Source: Bdellovibrionales bacterium (lineage in GTDB: Bacteria; Bdellovibrionota; Bdellovibrionia; Bdellovibrionales; UBA1609). Taken from it: 64,000 bases of DNA. Location: the NCBI GenBank assembly GCA_027459485.1, contig DAIDIG010000002.1, positions 124,001-188,000 of the forward strand. Reading direction: 5' to 3'. Below are positions 18,301-26,121 of this stretch, piece by piece. Made by a program: the position numbers and the translations under genes. The notes under the pieces were generated by a model that searched no databases, was not told the origin of the DNA, and saw only the letters and a list, made by a program, of their open reading frames with translations. The stretch's first letter is position 1; each line of letters starts with the position of its first letter.

Positions 18301-18871
18301 CGCAAGCGGCGGCAACGTGGGCATCGGATCAGGTTCTCCAGTGGACCCACTCTCAATCAGCACGACTCCCACTGCATCGGCGACCCATGCCCTCGTCAAC
18401 TTAAGTAACACGGCTCTTTCGGGCGCTTCCGCGTCGGGCACGTATATCGGCGCCAACCCTGCCTCTGCGGGCGCGGACTTCATCAACTACCAGGTCGGCA
18501 ACGCAAGTAAATACAAAGTGGATAGCGGCGGTAATGTGACGGCAACTTCGTCACGTTTGAATGGCCAGGTTTCGGCCCAGCAATATGTGGTGGCAACAGG
18601 CTCAACGGTCGACTTCAACAACGGTAACGTGCAAGTGCTGCAAAGCGTGGGCGGCTCCACGATCACTCTCAACAATATGCAAACTGGTGGCGCGTACACG
18701 GTCATCGTCTCGGACCCCACTTCGCGTACCTATACCTTTAGCGGGTGCACGAACAAATTTCAGCCGGCCAACGGCGCCACGACCGCGAGTAGCTGGACCG
18801 TTTACACCATTTTATTCGTTAACGTTTCGAGCACCAACTATTGTTTGATATCGTGGATTACGGGGTTCTAG
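15344..18871 (+). CDS. Large exported tail-fibre-like adhesin (MAT-fibre candidate)
   Basis: 1175 residues. A signal peptide (MSLRSRRLLGFLTSSVLVLS, cleavage near 30) is followed by a beta domain at about 35-170, then a long repetitive shaft and a small Cys-containing C-terminal domain ending SWITGF. The shaft uses phage-fibre-style modules: TSGVTAGTYKSVTVDTYGRV (three variants), GYGITD repeats, SVWYNSTSGAIQYYDGTG and GTIYMATDT...VYQYNSGAW units, and SVGLSMPSIFTVSGSPVTT blocks, two of them almost identical. Bdellovibrio bacteriovorus has a set of mosaic adhesive trimer fibres with this build, chimeric between phage-fibre shafts and variable tips, used in prey recognition. Membership is inferred from the pattern. 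No tail, capsid or lysis genes are nearby, so it is not a prophage remnant. Confidence 0.85.
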   Translation: MSLRSRRLLGFLTSSVLVLSVIGTRSVYGTTSDTPQSFTLDGQLLQAGTQNPLLDSAAKITVDVLDPSRTCILYEEQQTVNTSTTNGYYNIQVGTLSTVDPKRTASDPHNTMAQVYQNVTSIAGTSAPGQTCAGGVYVPASGDVRYFRITVTPSATGIADTLSPDTVLSAVPTAIAAQTLDGLDQSSFLQVNTSGGANLTQANLNFLFTGTAYSNLQNIESGNYLQSSSSGAADLPSYTNASPPAAPSAGSVWYNSTSGAIQYYDGTGTKTLSSGSGVTSVSVSSRLTANGTAAGTITSTGTIDLNTSGVTAGTYPKVTVDSYGRVTAGTTLASTDIPTLTTAGQVSGNTITSGTIGGSTVLNTSGNITTSGNISATNVSANAANFRSITLTNGSSQTETIQPSAAITGTPTFTWPGTTGTANQVLTTDGSGKLSWTTVGTGSGTVTSVGLSMPSIFTVSGSPVTTSGTLSATLASQTANTVLAAPNGTAGAPTFRGLVAADLPTSGVTAGTYKSVTVDTYGRVTAGANPTTLSGYGITDGMQNLGGSPGVETGLDASKPATPGAGTIYMATDTKKVYQYNSGAWTMMASAAGSGGTVTSITAGTGLTGGTITGSGTVALANPSATTIGGVESIAPVSHEWINSISTAGVPSLSQPSFSDLTGTVTATQMPALTGDVTSTAGSTATTVVGIQGVSVNSTAPTTSGQVLRYDTTTSKYVPNFIGIADIRSTVAGNAKFFPTTCTAGQTLTYSSPTDTYVCTNITVAGSNFGSQSQATFLAAPTGAAGNPTFRTIASTDLPTSGVAAGTYKSVTVDTYGRVTAGANPTTLAGYGITDSVQNAGGTPAIQTGADASKPATPGAGTIYMATDTNKIYQYNSGAWATMGGGGSGTVTSVGMSLPSMFTVSGSPVTTSGTLSATLASQTANTVLAAPNGSAGAPTFRTLATADMPSSVVLNGGNSASAAMNIGSTTAYNVNLIANNATVLTAASGGNVGIGSGSPVDPLSISTTPTASATHALVNLSNTALSGASASGTYIGANPASAGADFINYQVGNASKYKVDSGGNVTATSSRLNGQVSAQQYVVATGSTVDFNNGNVQVLQSVGGSTITLNNMQTGGAYTVIVSDPTSRTYTFSGCTNKFQPANGATTASSWTVYTILFVNVSSTNYCLISWITGF
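16678..18165 (+). repeat. Duplicated and permuted fibre-shaft modules
   Basis: Two module types each occur twice inside the fibre gene. The SVGLSMPSIFTVSGSP...LAAPNG block is at about 16678-16833 and again at 18010-18165. The TSGVTAGTYKSV...GYGITD...YQYNSGAW block is at about 16855-17105 and again at 17740-17990. Their order is reversed between the copies (block 1 then 2; block 2 then 1), which points to shuffling or recombination of shaft segments. Confidence 0.8.
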
Positions 18872-18918
18872 TAAATCCACCATAGCTAAGATTTTATGGG
18901 GGACGTGTCGAGGGTAAA

Positions 18919-21900
18919 ATGAAACGAGTCATTCCATTAATTGCTTTGACGACTCTTTTCGTTTTCTCATGCGATAAGCAATCCTACGCCTACTACAATC
19001 TCGGCGCTTTTTGGCGCGCCTCAAGCAGCAGTAGTGGCAGCATTTCGAAAGAGCCATGGACGGTTCAAGATGGGACTGCGTCCGGTCAAGCGATAGCGAA
19101 TGGCATCGCCGTCGATTCAGCCGGTAATTCTTATGTATGCGGTTCCACATCCGTTGCCGGTATCGATGGTAACTCACTTAAAGGCTCCACCGACTTATTC
19201 ATCTCGAAGTATAACACATCAGGGGTTAGACAGTGGACGGTAGAGGATGGCTCATCTGGCGGACTTGCCACCGCTAAGGCGTTCGGAGTTGCCGTTGACT
19301 CATCCGGTAACGTTTACGTAACGGGAGAAACCACTAATGGACTCGATGGCAATTCTGTCAAAGGTTCCACCGACTTCTTCATCACAAAGTACAACACGTT
19401 GGGCGTCCGCCAATGGACTATGCAGGATGGAACATCTGGCGGTTTCGCGTACGGCAATGGTATTGCCGTCGATTCATCCGGAAACACATTTGTCACAGGC
19501 TACACTTACGGTGCCGGGTTAGACGGTAATACGCTAAAAGGTACTCAGGACCTATTCATAACGGAATACAATTCATCAGGCACGCGACAATGGACTGTTG
19601 AAGACGGGACCTCAACCGCAAATGCGACGGGTAGTGGAATTGCCATCGACTCTTCGGACAACGTCCATGTAACCGGTTATATTACGGGTGCCGGGTTAGA
19701 TGGTAATACGCTAAAAGGTACTCAGGACCTATTCATAACGGAATACAATTCATCAGGCACGCGACAATGGACTGTTGAAGATGGCACGTCAGGAGGTTCT
19801 GCTTACGGCAACGGCATTGCCCTAGACTCGTCGGGCGACGCATATGTTGCTGGATATACATCTGGTGCCGGCCTCGACGGCAATACTCGTGTTGGAACTA
19901 AGGACCTTATAATTACTAAATATAATTCGTCTGGGACCCGCCAATGGACGGTCGAAGATGGGACATCAGCCGGTTCTGCAGTAGGCAGCGGAATTGCCAT
20001 TGATATTTCAGGCAACCCGTATGCTACTGGATATACATCTGGTGCCGGGATCGATGGAAACACTCTAAAAGGTACTTACGACCTCTTTGCCACCGAATAC
20101 AATTCTTCGGGTACGCGACAGTGGACAGACGAGGACGGCCCAAGCGGCGGCGAGGCTCTTTCCAACGGAATCGCTATTGATTCATCCGGCGATGCCTATC
20201 TAACTGGGTATGTAACTAACTCTGGAAGTGGAGTGGGCATAGACGGTAACATAATGACGGGATTTGAAGACATTTTCATTATCAAATTAAGCAATGCGAC
20301 CAAGCTACTCACCCTTTCATTTAGCGGCGTCACCCTAACTTCGTTTACAGCAACGGCCAGCTTTGCGGGCGACCTCAATTCGAGCAATAGCGCCACCATT
20401 TATTATTGTGACGCAACCCTAACGCCGAGCTGCACCCCGACAAGTGGTACATCGGCTGCAATGACTCGCTCAGCGGGACAGTTCAATTATTCAGCCGCCA
20501 GTCTGAATTCTGGCGATACCTACAATGTCGAAGTCGTCGCAACCGATGCCGACGGAACCTACGCTTCACCGTTGACCAGTAGTATCGTTTTAGCCACCAC
20601 TTGCCAATTTTTCTTAACCTCAGGATCGACTTGGACCGTACCCAGCGACTGGAGCAACTCTAACAATAAAATCGAAGTCATCGGTGCCGGTGGATCTGGT
20701 CCGAACGCCACCGCTGGCGCCGGTGGCGGTGGCGGTGGCTACGCAAAAGCGACCAATGTCACTTTAACTGCAGGCGCCTCTATCGCCTACTCGGTTGGGG
20801 TTGGCGCAACTGGGGCTGCTGGGGGTAACACTTATTTTTGTAATTCGACTAGCAACTGCGCAAGCATCAGCGGTTCTGCCGTCGTCGCGGGTGCTACAGG
20901 CGGCGGCATCGGCGCCTCAGGTTCACCGGGCTCAAGTGGCTCCGGCAGTGTTGGAGCTGTTCTTTATTCTGGAGGCGCAGGGGGAACATCAATCGGTGGT
21001 GGCGCGGCTGGGCCGAGCGGTAGTGGCTCATCCACGGGTACAGCAGACAGTGGTACGGTATCGGCAGGTGCTGGTGGGGCAGAATGGGGCAGCGTTGGAT
21101 CTGGTGGCGGCGGTGCAGGTGCTGTGTACAACCTACTGACGCACACTTATACTTCGGCCAAAACCGGAGCGAACTTCGGCGGCGGCGGGGGGGGCGGCTA
21201 TAGTGCCTCATATCCGGGTGCAAGCGGCGCGAACGGCATAATCGCAGTCACCTACGGCGGCGTCAACTGTGGTAGAGTCAGTTATGCGAAACAAATAATA
21301 CTTACATCGGGCACGACTTGGACAGTGCCAAGCGATTGGAACAGCACTAACAACTCGATCGAAGTGATAGGGGCTGGCGGCGGTTCGACAGGATCGGACG
21401 GCGGTGGGGGCGGCGGTTACAGTCGTGCGGTTAACGTAGCTCTCACGGCAAACAGCACAGTCAGTTACTCTGTTGGCGCCGCAAGCACGGGATCCGGTGG
21501 CAATACATATATCTGTAATTCAACCAGTAATTGTGCCAGCATTTCTGGTTCTGCGGTTGTTGCGGGTGCAAATGGCGGTGGCGGCGGATCGGGAGCCTAT
21601 CCGTCATCTACGGCTGGCGCGGGCGGGTCGACAACTGGCGCGGTTGGCTCATTCACGTACTCCGGAGGTAACGGGGGCAATGCTACAAAGGGCATAATTA
21701 CCGCATTTCCCGGTGGCGGCGGTGGAGCAGCCGGGCCGTTTGGTGCTGGGAGCAATAGCCCTGGGCTGAGCGGCGGGTACGCCGATGATTATCACGTATC
21801 CGGAAATGCCAGTGGTACCGAGTGGTCTGCATCGGTCGGCTGCGGTGGCGGTGGAAATGGGTCGATTGGCGGCGGCGGGGTGGGCACGAATGGCTTGAAC

Positions 21901-21984
21901 TATGGCGGTGGCGGCAGCGGCGTGGGTGGTACGAATACAAGCAATGGCGGCCCCGGGCTAATCGTTATCAGTTATACTCCGTAG
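18919..21984 (+). CDS. Lipoprotein with a seven-blade SBBP propeller and two glycine-rich domains
   Basis: 1021 residues, start preceded by GAGGGT. The signal ends VFSC with Cys18, a probable lipobox. Residues about 47-460 are seven units of about 59 residues, each with QWTVEDGTSGG...GIAIDSSGN.YVTGYT...LDGNTLKGT.DLFI.KYNSSG, the SBBP beta-propeller repeat. A fibronectin-like domain (about 470-560) with a CDATLTPSC loop follows. Two similar glycine-rich domains (about 560-780 and 790-1021) each start with LTSG.TWTVPSDW...IEVIGAGG and share CNSTSNCASISGSAVVAGA. Such Gly-rich domains occur in phage receptor-binding tips and can form polyglycine-II sandwiches. It follows the fibre gene by 47 bases and is probably a surface binding protein, perhaps co-expressed with it. 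Confidence 0.87.
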   Translation: MKRVIPLIALTTLFVFSCDKQSYAYYNLGAFWRASSSSSGSISKEPWTVQDGTASGQAIANGIAVDSAGNSYVCGSTSVAGIDGNSLKGSTDLFISKYNTSGVRQWTVEDGSSGGLATAKAFGVAVDSSGNVYVTGETTNGLDGNSVKGSTDFFITKYNTLGVRQWTMQDGTSGGFAYGNGIAVDSSGNTFVTGYTYGAGLDGNTLKGTQDLFITEYNSSGTRQWTVEDGTSTANATGSGIAIDSSDNVHVTGYITGAGLDGNTLKGTQDLFITEYNSSGTRQWTVEDGTSGGSAYGNGIALDSSGDAYVAGYTSGAGLDGNTRVGTKDLIITKYNSSGTRQWTVEDGTSAGSAVGSGIAIDISGNPYATGYTSGAGIDGNTLKGTYDLFATEYNSSGTRQWTDEDGPSGGEALSNGIAIDSSGDAYLTGYVTNSGSGVGIDGNIMTGFEDIFIIKLSNATKLLTLSFSGVTLTSFTATASFAGDLNSSNSATIYYCDATLTPSCTPTSGTSAAMTRSAGQFNYSAASLNSGDTYNVEVVATDADGTYASPLTSSIVLATTCQFFLTSGSTWTVPSDWSNSNNKIEVIGAGGSGPNATAGAGGGGGGYAKATNVTLTAGASIAYSVGVGATGAAGGNTYFCNSTSNCASISGSAVVAGATGGGIGASGSPGSSGSGSVGAVLYSGGAGGTSIGGGAAGPSGSGSSTGTADSGTVSAGAGGAEWGSVGSGGGGAGAVYNLLTHTYTSAKTGANFGGGGGGGYSASYPGASGANGIIAVTYGGVNCGRVSYAKQIILTSGTTWTVPSDWNSTNNSIEVIGAGGGSTGSDGGGGGGYSRAVNVALTANSTVSYSVGAASTGSGGNTYICNSTSNCASISGSAVVAGANGGGGGSGAYPSSTAGAGGSTTGAVGSFTYSGGNGGNATKGIITAFPGGGGGAAGPFGAGSNSPGLSGGYADDYHVSGNASGTEWSASVGCGGGGNGSIGGGGVGTNGLNYGGGGSGVGGTNTSNGGPGLIVISYTP
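19057..20300 (+). repeat. Seven 59-codon SBBP repeats, two nearly identical in DNA
   Basis: Seven in-frame units with a 177-base period encode the propeller blades. Bases 19510-19607 and 19687-19784 differ at only two of 98 positions, while the other units differ widely. This shows a recent duplication or gene conversion of one blade-sized segment. Confidence 0.88.
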
Positions 21985-22047
21985 TGCTATGGGCAGGCGA
22001 AGGTGACTTGAATTGGTGTCGCATTTTGACAATCGATGTATGCCGAG

Positions 22048-22803
22048 TTACTCATTCGCCAAAATACCGCCCAACATCCCGCCAACAATCGAACCTGCGC
22101 CCATGCCGCCCCCGTTGCCGCCGCCAGCGGTGCTGCGGGGTAAGTAGCGCGCAATTTCTTCGGCGAGATTCAAGATTGGCATGCTTTGAAGCCATATTTT
22201 GCCGGGCCCAGTGAGTTCGGCGAGAAAAAGACCGTCGCCGCCGAAGATGATATTTTTGAATCCCGACATCATGCGAACGTTGAAGGCGACCGTGGCAGTT
22301 TGCACTCCCACATGGCCGGCGTGGACGAGAAGTTGTTCGCCCGGTTGAAGATCTCGCTCGATGACTTCGCCGGAGAGATCGAGCCATACAGTGCCGGGGC
22401 CTGTGATTTTCTGTAAGACGAAACCCTCTCCGCCGAATAACCCGGCGCCAAACCCTTGCTGAAAGGCGATGTCAAACGTGACCGACTTTTCGGCGCACAA
22501 AAAAGATTCTTTGCGGCAAATCAACGCCTCGCCGGGCCCGAGCGTTCGCGCGATAATTTTACCGGGGAATTTCGGTGCGAAGGTGATTTCGCCGTTGCCG
22601 GCCGAAATAAATTCCGTGACGAAAAACGACCCGCCGCTCATGGCACGCTTGATGCCGGCGAAAAGCCCGCCGCCGGTATGAGTGGTCATCGTCATCATCG
22701 GGTTCATCCAGGCCATCATACTGGTTTGGCTGTACACTGACTCTTGAATATCGAGGTAACTAGTAACAGTTTGCAAAAGCGTTCCTGAAATCTCGTATTT
22801 CAC
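22048..22803 (-). CDS. AIM24/TIGR00266-family protein
   Basis: 251 residues of mainly beta structure with the repeated, Gly-rich strands of the AIM24 family: a GGLFAGIKRAMSGGSFFVTEF segment split over about 45-66, IARTLGPGEALICRKESFLC, FGAGLFGGEGFVLQKITGPG and IIFGGDGLFLAELTGPGKIW. The fold is a double-psi or TRAP-like beta barrel; the molecular role in bacteria is unknown. The start is a GTG with GGAGG eight bases upstream. It is transcribed towards the propeller lipoprotein gene and away from the ArsR promoter. Confidence 0.9.
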   Translation of the reverse strand: MKYEISGTLLQTVTSYLDIQESVYSQTSMMAWMNPMMTMTTHTGGGLFAGIKRAMSGGSFFVTEFISAGNGEITFAPKFPGKIIARTLGPGEALICRKESFLCAEKSVTFDIAFQQGFGAGLFGGEGFVLQKITGPGTVWLDLSGEVIERDLQPGEQLLVHAGHVGVQTATVAFNVRMMSGFKNIIFGGDGLFLAELTGPGKIWLQSMPILNLAEEIARYLPRSTAGGGNGGGMGAGSIVGGMLGGILANE

Positions 22804-22885
22804 TTTGAGACCCTCCCGGCGTGCTGATGTCGATGTGTGATACGGGTACTCTGCAAGCCTTTGAATTGATTGTCAAATGACAATG

Positions 22886-22913
22886 TTGACAATCTTTTGT
22901 GCTCGTTTATAAT
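22886..22913 (+). promoter_or_regulatory. Near-consensus sigma-70 promoter of the ArsR-AHSA1 operon
   Basis: A perfect -35 TTGACA (22886-22891) and a perfect -10 TATAAT (22908-22913) are separated by 16 bases, ahead of the ArsR-type gene at 22966. The -10 overlaps the left arm of the palindrome at 22910-22931, an arrangement that suits repression. Confidence 0.8.
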
Positions 22914-22931
22914 TAACTAAATAGTTAATTA
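22910..22931. promoter_or_regulatory. Palindromic operator candidate for the ArsR-type regulator
   Basis: TAATTAACT (22910-22918) and AGTTAATTA (22923-22931) are perfect 9-base inverted arms around AAAT. They overlap the -10 box and the likely start of transcription. Winged-helix ArsR dimers bind AT-rich palindromes of this kind, so autorepression by the product of the next gene is likely. This is inferred from position. Confidence 0.65.
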
Positions 22932-22965
22932 AATATAAGGTTAAATATAAAAAAGGCGAAAGCAA

Positions 22966-23322
22966 ATGACACAAGATATGCTCAGTCAAACGTTCGGAGC
23001 TCTGGCCGACCCCACCCGGCGGGCGATTCTGGCCCGGCTTGCGCGCGGCGAAGCGAGCGTGTCGGACTTGGCCAAGCCGTTTATGAAAACCATGAGTTTG
23101 CCGGCCGTCACGAAACATCTCAAAGTTCTCGAAAAAGCCGGTCTCATCACGAAAACCAAAGAGGCGCAGTGGCGCCCTTGCCGGTTGAACGGCGAACCGC
23201 TCAAACTCGCGGCCAATTGGATGGAGCAATACCGCGCGCATTGGGAAGACCGCCTCGATCGCCTTGACGACTATTTGAAAACAATCACGAAAAAAGGAGT
23301 CAAAAATGGCCGTAAAAAATAA
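22966..23322 (+). CDS. ArsR-family winged-helix transcriptional regulator
   Basis: 118 residues. The fold is read from QTFGALADPTRRAILARLA at 7-25, then SVSDLAKPFMKTMSLPAVTKHLKVLEKAGLI with the recognition helix at about 45-58, and a beta wing with TKEAQWRPC. The ArsR metal motif ELCVC is absent, as is usual for the subgroup paired with AHSA1 proteins. The C-terminal helix (WMEQYRAHWEDRLDRL) should mediate dimerisation. It probably represses its own operon through the palindrome at 22910. The downstream gene starts within its last 17 bases. Confidence 0.92.
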   Translation: MTQDMLSQTFGALADPTRRAILARLARGEASVSDLAKPFMKTMSLPAVTKHLKVLEKAGLITKTKEAQWRPCRLNGEPLKLAANWMEQYRAHWEDRLDRLDDYLKTITKKGVKNGRKK

Positions 23323-24304
23323 AACAGAAAAAAATGCGGGCCCAAATGCCGCGATTACGACCAATGAAAACGCGATTCATATCGAACGCGTGTACGATGC
23401 GCCGGTGAATTTGGTGTGGGAGGCCTGGACCGACCCCAAGCAGGTTGCCAAATGGTGGGGGCCTCGCGGGTTCACGATCACAACGAAAAGTAAAGACTTG
23501 CGGCCGGGCGGTACGTGGGTTTACACCATGCACGGCCCAGACGGCACTGATTACCCGAACCATACGACGTACCATGAAGTGGAGCAGCACAAAAAGCTCG
23601 TATACGATCACGGCGCCAGCGACAAAAATAGCGCGCCGATGTTTCGCGTGACCGTTTTATTTACCGACTTAAAAGGCAAAACAAAAATGGATATGACGAT
23701 GGCATTGCCGAGCGCCGAGGCTCTTCAAGAAACCCGTAAAATTATCAAGAACCACGGCGGCAACTCAACATGGGATCGTCTGGCGGAATATTTGTCAGAA
23801 AAAACCTCAGGCCAAGAAATCTTCGTTATCAATCGCACTTTCGAAGCTCCCGCTGATGTTGTCTTTGCGGCGTGGACAGAGCCGAAAAAAATCGCGCAGT
23901 GGTTGCCGCCAACAGGTTTCTCGATGACGTTCATTCGCGCTGACATCAAACCCGGCGGTCGCTCGTTTTATTTTATGGCGGATGGCTCAGGCAATAAAAT
24001 GTACGGCCGCGCCGAATACTTAGAAATCGAAAAACCGAAGCGGCTGACTTATACGCAGCAATTTTGCGATGAAAACGAAAAAGAAGCGAGGCACCCGGCG
24101 ATTCCGAACCTCCCGCCGACATTTTTGACGACGGTCATTTTTTCAAAAGAGGGGCCGGGCAAAACGCGCGTCACGATCACTTGGCGTGTGCATGGTGCGG
24201 TCAATCGTGCCGAAGTTGAAGCGTTCGTAAAAATGCGCGGAGGATTTGCGCAAGGCTGGACAGGCTCGCTCGATAAGCTCGAGCAGATGGTGCGCGAAGT
24301 ATAA
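23306..24304 (+). CDS. Double-AHSA1 (SRPBCC) domain protein
   Basis: 332 residues made of two tandem AHSA1/SRPBCC domains. The first, about 22-165, runs from IERVYDAPVNLVWEAWTDP through WWGPRGFT to GGNSTWDRLAEYL. The second, about 172-330, runs from INRTFEAPADVVFAAWTEP through WLPPTGFSM to GFAQGWTGSLDKLEQMV. Most family members have one domain; here two are fused. The fold makes a hydrophobic pocket for small ligands, and ArsR-AHSA1 pairs are common, but ligands are generally unknown. The ATG at 23306 has AAAGGAG six bases upstream and overlaps the regulator gene by 17 bases. Confidence 0.9.
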   Translation: MAVKNKTEKNAGPNAAITTNENAIHIERVYDAPVNLVWEAWTDPKQVAKWWGPRGFTITTKSKDLRPGGTWVYTMHGPDGTDYPNHTTYHEVEQHKKLVYDHGASDKNSAPMFRVTVLFTDLKGKTKMDMTMALPSAEALQETRKIIKNHGGNSTWDRLAEYLSEKTSGQEIFVINRTFEAPADVVFAAWTEPKKIAQWLPPTGFSMTFIRADIKPGGRSFYFMADGSGNKMYGRAEYLEIEKPKRLTYTQQFCDENEKEARHPAIPNLPPTFLTTVIFSKEGPGKTRVTITWRVHGAVNRAEVEAFVKMRGGFAQGWTGSLDKLEQMVREV

Positions 24305-24315
24305 TTCTTAAATCT

Positions 24316-24822
24316 TTAATGTCGAGCTGGCGTGCTGGGGGCCGGGGGCGGCTGCCTGAACGCATGATGCTCATCCAAATAAAAAATGGAATGGCCGTTC
24401 ACCATGTACACGTTGTCCGGCGTTTTCTTATACCATTTGCCTTCGATTTCTACATATTGACTGTCGGTTGCCCGCGTGGCTGCGAGAGCCCTTTGCGCCG
24501 GTATGCCGGCCGACCCCTGCTGTTGAGAAGTCGAGGAGGTTGACGGTGCGCTCATTAGATTATGAGAGATAAGCTCAGTTGAGATCTTGTGCTGAGCAGA
24601 GGCAGGTAATAACTTGACGATCGATGCCATCGCGTCCTTTGGGTCGTGTTTCGTGAAATAGTGGACGAAGCTGTAGAGCGTGACTCCGCCGATGATGAGC
24701 AATATCAAACCAATTGGTGGGCCGGCTTTTTTGGGGCGATTGTGCGCAATCGGCTTAATGCCGGTGGGTGACGGCTTCACTTTCGCCAGCTCGTCGAAAT
24801 AATCCTCTGGTTTCTTTGCCAT
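24316..24822 (-). CDS. Single-pass membrane protein of unknown function
   Basis: About 168 residues from ATG 24822 (MAKKPEDYFDEL). A short cytoplasmic part is followed by one membrane helix (PPIGLILLIIGGVTLYSFVHYF, about 38-59). The external part is Ser/Gln-rich and ends in a small domain with EIEGKWYKKTPDNVYMVNG and a Pro/His-rich tail. A longer frame to 24903 exists, but its added leader looks non-coding. I recognise no family. Confidence 0.65.
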   Translation of the reverse strand: MAKKPEDYFDELAKVKPSPTGIKPIAHNRPKKAGPPIGLILLIIGGVTLYSFVHYFTKHDPKDAMASIVKLLPASAQHKISTELISHNLMSAPSTSSTSQQQGSAGIPAQRALAATRATDSQYVEIEGKWYKKTPDNVYMVNGHSIFYLDEHHAFRQPPPAPSTPARH

Positions 24823-25079
24823 CGATACCAATATCGGAAGTCTCAGCATTGATCTTAAGACTCGACCTAAGCCTTTCGCGCGCCTATTAGACCAAAAAGA
24901 CAATGGCGGCTAGCATATTCAAGTCCGTGATATTGCAGAAGATATTTTGGGTAAAAGACGCCCGCCCCAACGGTCCGCATCTCGAACCTGAAATACCTAC
25001 ACGAATCATTAGACTCTTGTGATACATCGCCAGTTGCCTCTTGCAAAGTTAAACGCCGCTCACTAGATTCGTTCCAATT

Positions 25080-26063
25080 ATGACAAAATATAAAGATTAT
25101 TTTTTGGGGATTTTGGTGTGTTGTTCGGCGATCGCGCTTTTGGCGGGCGGTTATGCCTTAGCCGATGATTCGTCCGATACCGGCGCATCGACGTCGAGCT
25201 ATCATTTGAGCTCTTCTGAAAAAGAAAAGTTGAAAGAAAAGGTGGATAAAGCGCTGGCCCAAGATCTCGACAAAGACGTTACGGACATTCAAATGCGCGC
25301 GCTCTCGGGCGCGAAATCGCAATGGAGCTCGAGTTACTTTTTTCACTACATGGGCCCCGCGATTAATGACTTAGCATCGGGTACGCGCCCTCTCATCGGA
25401 GGTCAGCGCAATCCTCAACCGACTGATCTCGACGGCAACGTCGGGCTTCGTTATCGTTTCGACAAAAGCAACAGTTTGTTCATGGCAATTGGCGTGTACA
25501 AATCGGATCCGCTCCATACCAATGAAGCTCAGCAACCTGTGACATTTAATAACCCGATGATTGACTGGAACTACACGACCAAAATTTTCGGTCTGCAGTT
25601 CGGCAGTGACCTCGAATACATTCAATCGACTGTGCCTTATCAAACGGACATCAATCAGATCGGCCAAGTGGCGAACTACTTAACTATCGTGAAGCAGCTT
25701 GGGCACTCGCGTTTTGATGTCGGAGCTTGGCTCAACACTTGGTACGACTATTTCGGTACACAGCCGGTATCTGAAAAAATCGCGGCTGAACAAAATGATA
25801 TCGCTCTTCAAGCCTTCCCGACATTAGATTACCGCCCCGACGACAAAGTGAAGCTTTGGACGTCGGTTGCCGTCATCAATCAGATGCACTACAAGTCAAA
25901 TGCGGGCTTTTTCCAATTTACCCCTGCGACCGATTACCAATATTTTGGAGTTGGCTTTGCTCCGACGCGTAACCTGTACTTTGATCCGTACGTCGCGTTT
26001 GAACCGACCCAGGTTGCGTTCAACCGGATGATTTTCAATCTGACGACTGACATCAATTTTTGA
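25080..26063 (+). CDS. Probable outer-membrane beta-barrel protein
   Basis: 327 residues with a signal peptide (hydrophobic 9-24, cleavage near ALA-DD at 28) followed by a charged, helical stretch of about 50 residues. The rest has alternating strands typical of an outer-membrane barrel (VGLRYRFDKSNSLFMAIGVY, FGLQFGSDLEYIQ, FDVGAWLNTWYDYF, VKLWTSVAVINQM) and ends in a C-terminal Phe (TTDINF), the usual signal for barrel assembly. No family is recognised. There is no clear ribosome-binding site, so the start is less certain. Confidence 0.78.
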   Translation: MTKYKDYFLGILVCCSAIALLAGGYALADDSSDTGASTSSYHLSSSEKEKLKEKVDKALAQDLDKDVTDIQMRALSGAKSQWSSSYFFHYMGPAINDLASGTRPLIGGQRNPQPTDLDGNVGLRYRFDKSNSLFMAIGVYKSDPLHTNEAQQPVTFNNPMIDWNYTTKIFGLQFGSDLEYIQSTVPYQTDINQIGQVANYLTIVKQLGHSRFDVGAWLNTWYDYFGTQPVSEKIAAEQNDIALQAFPTLDYRPDDKVKLWTSVAVINQMHYKSNAGFFQFTPATDYQYFGVGFAPTRNLYFDPYVAFEPTQVAFNRMIFNLTTDINF

Positions 26064-26121
26064 ACCTTGCCGGGCCCATTAAAGCCACATAGACTAGAAA
26101 GCTGCGATAGCGGAGTTCATT

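Noticed and set aside
15344-21984. Prophage suggested by tail-fibre-like modules
   Set aside because: No capsid, terminase, tail tube, lysis or integrase gene is nearby, and both proteins have export signals.
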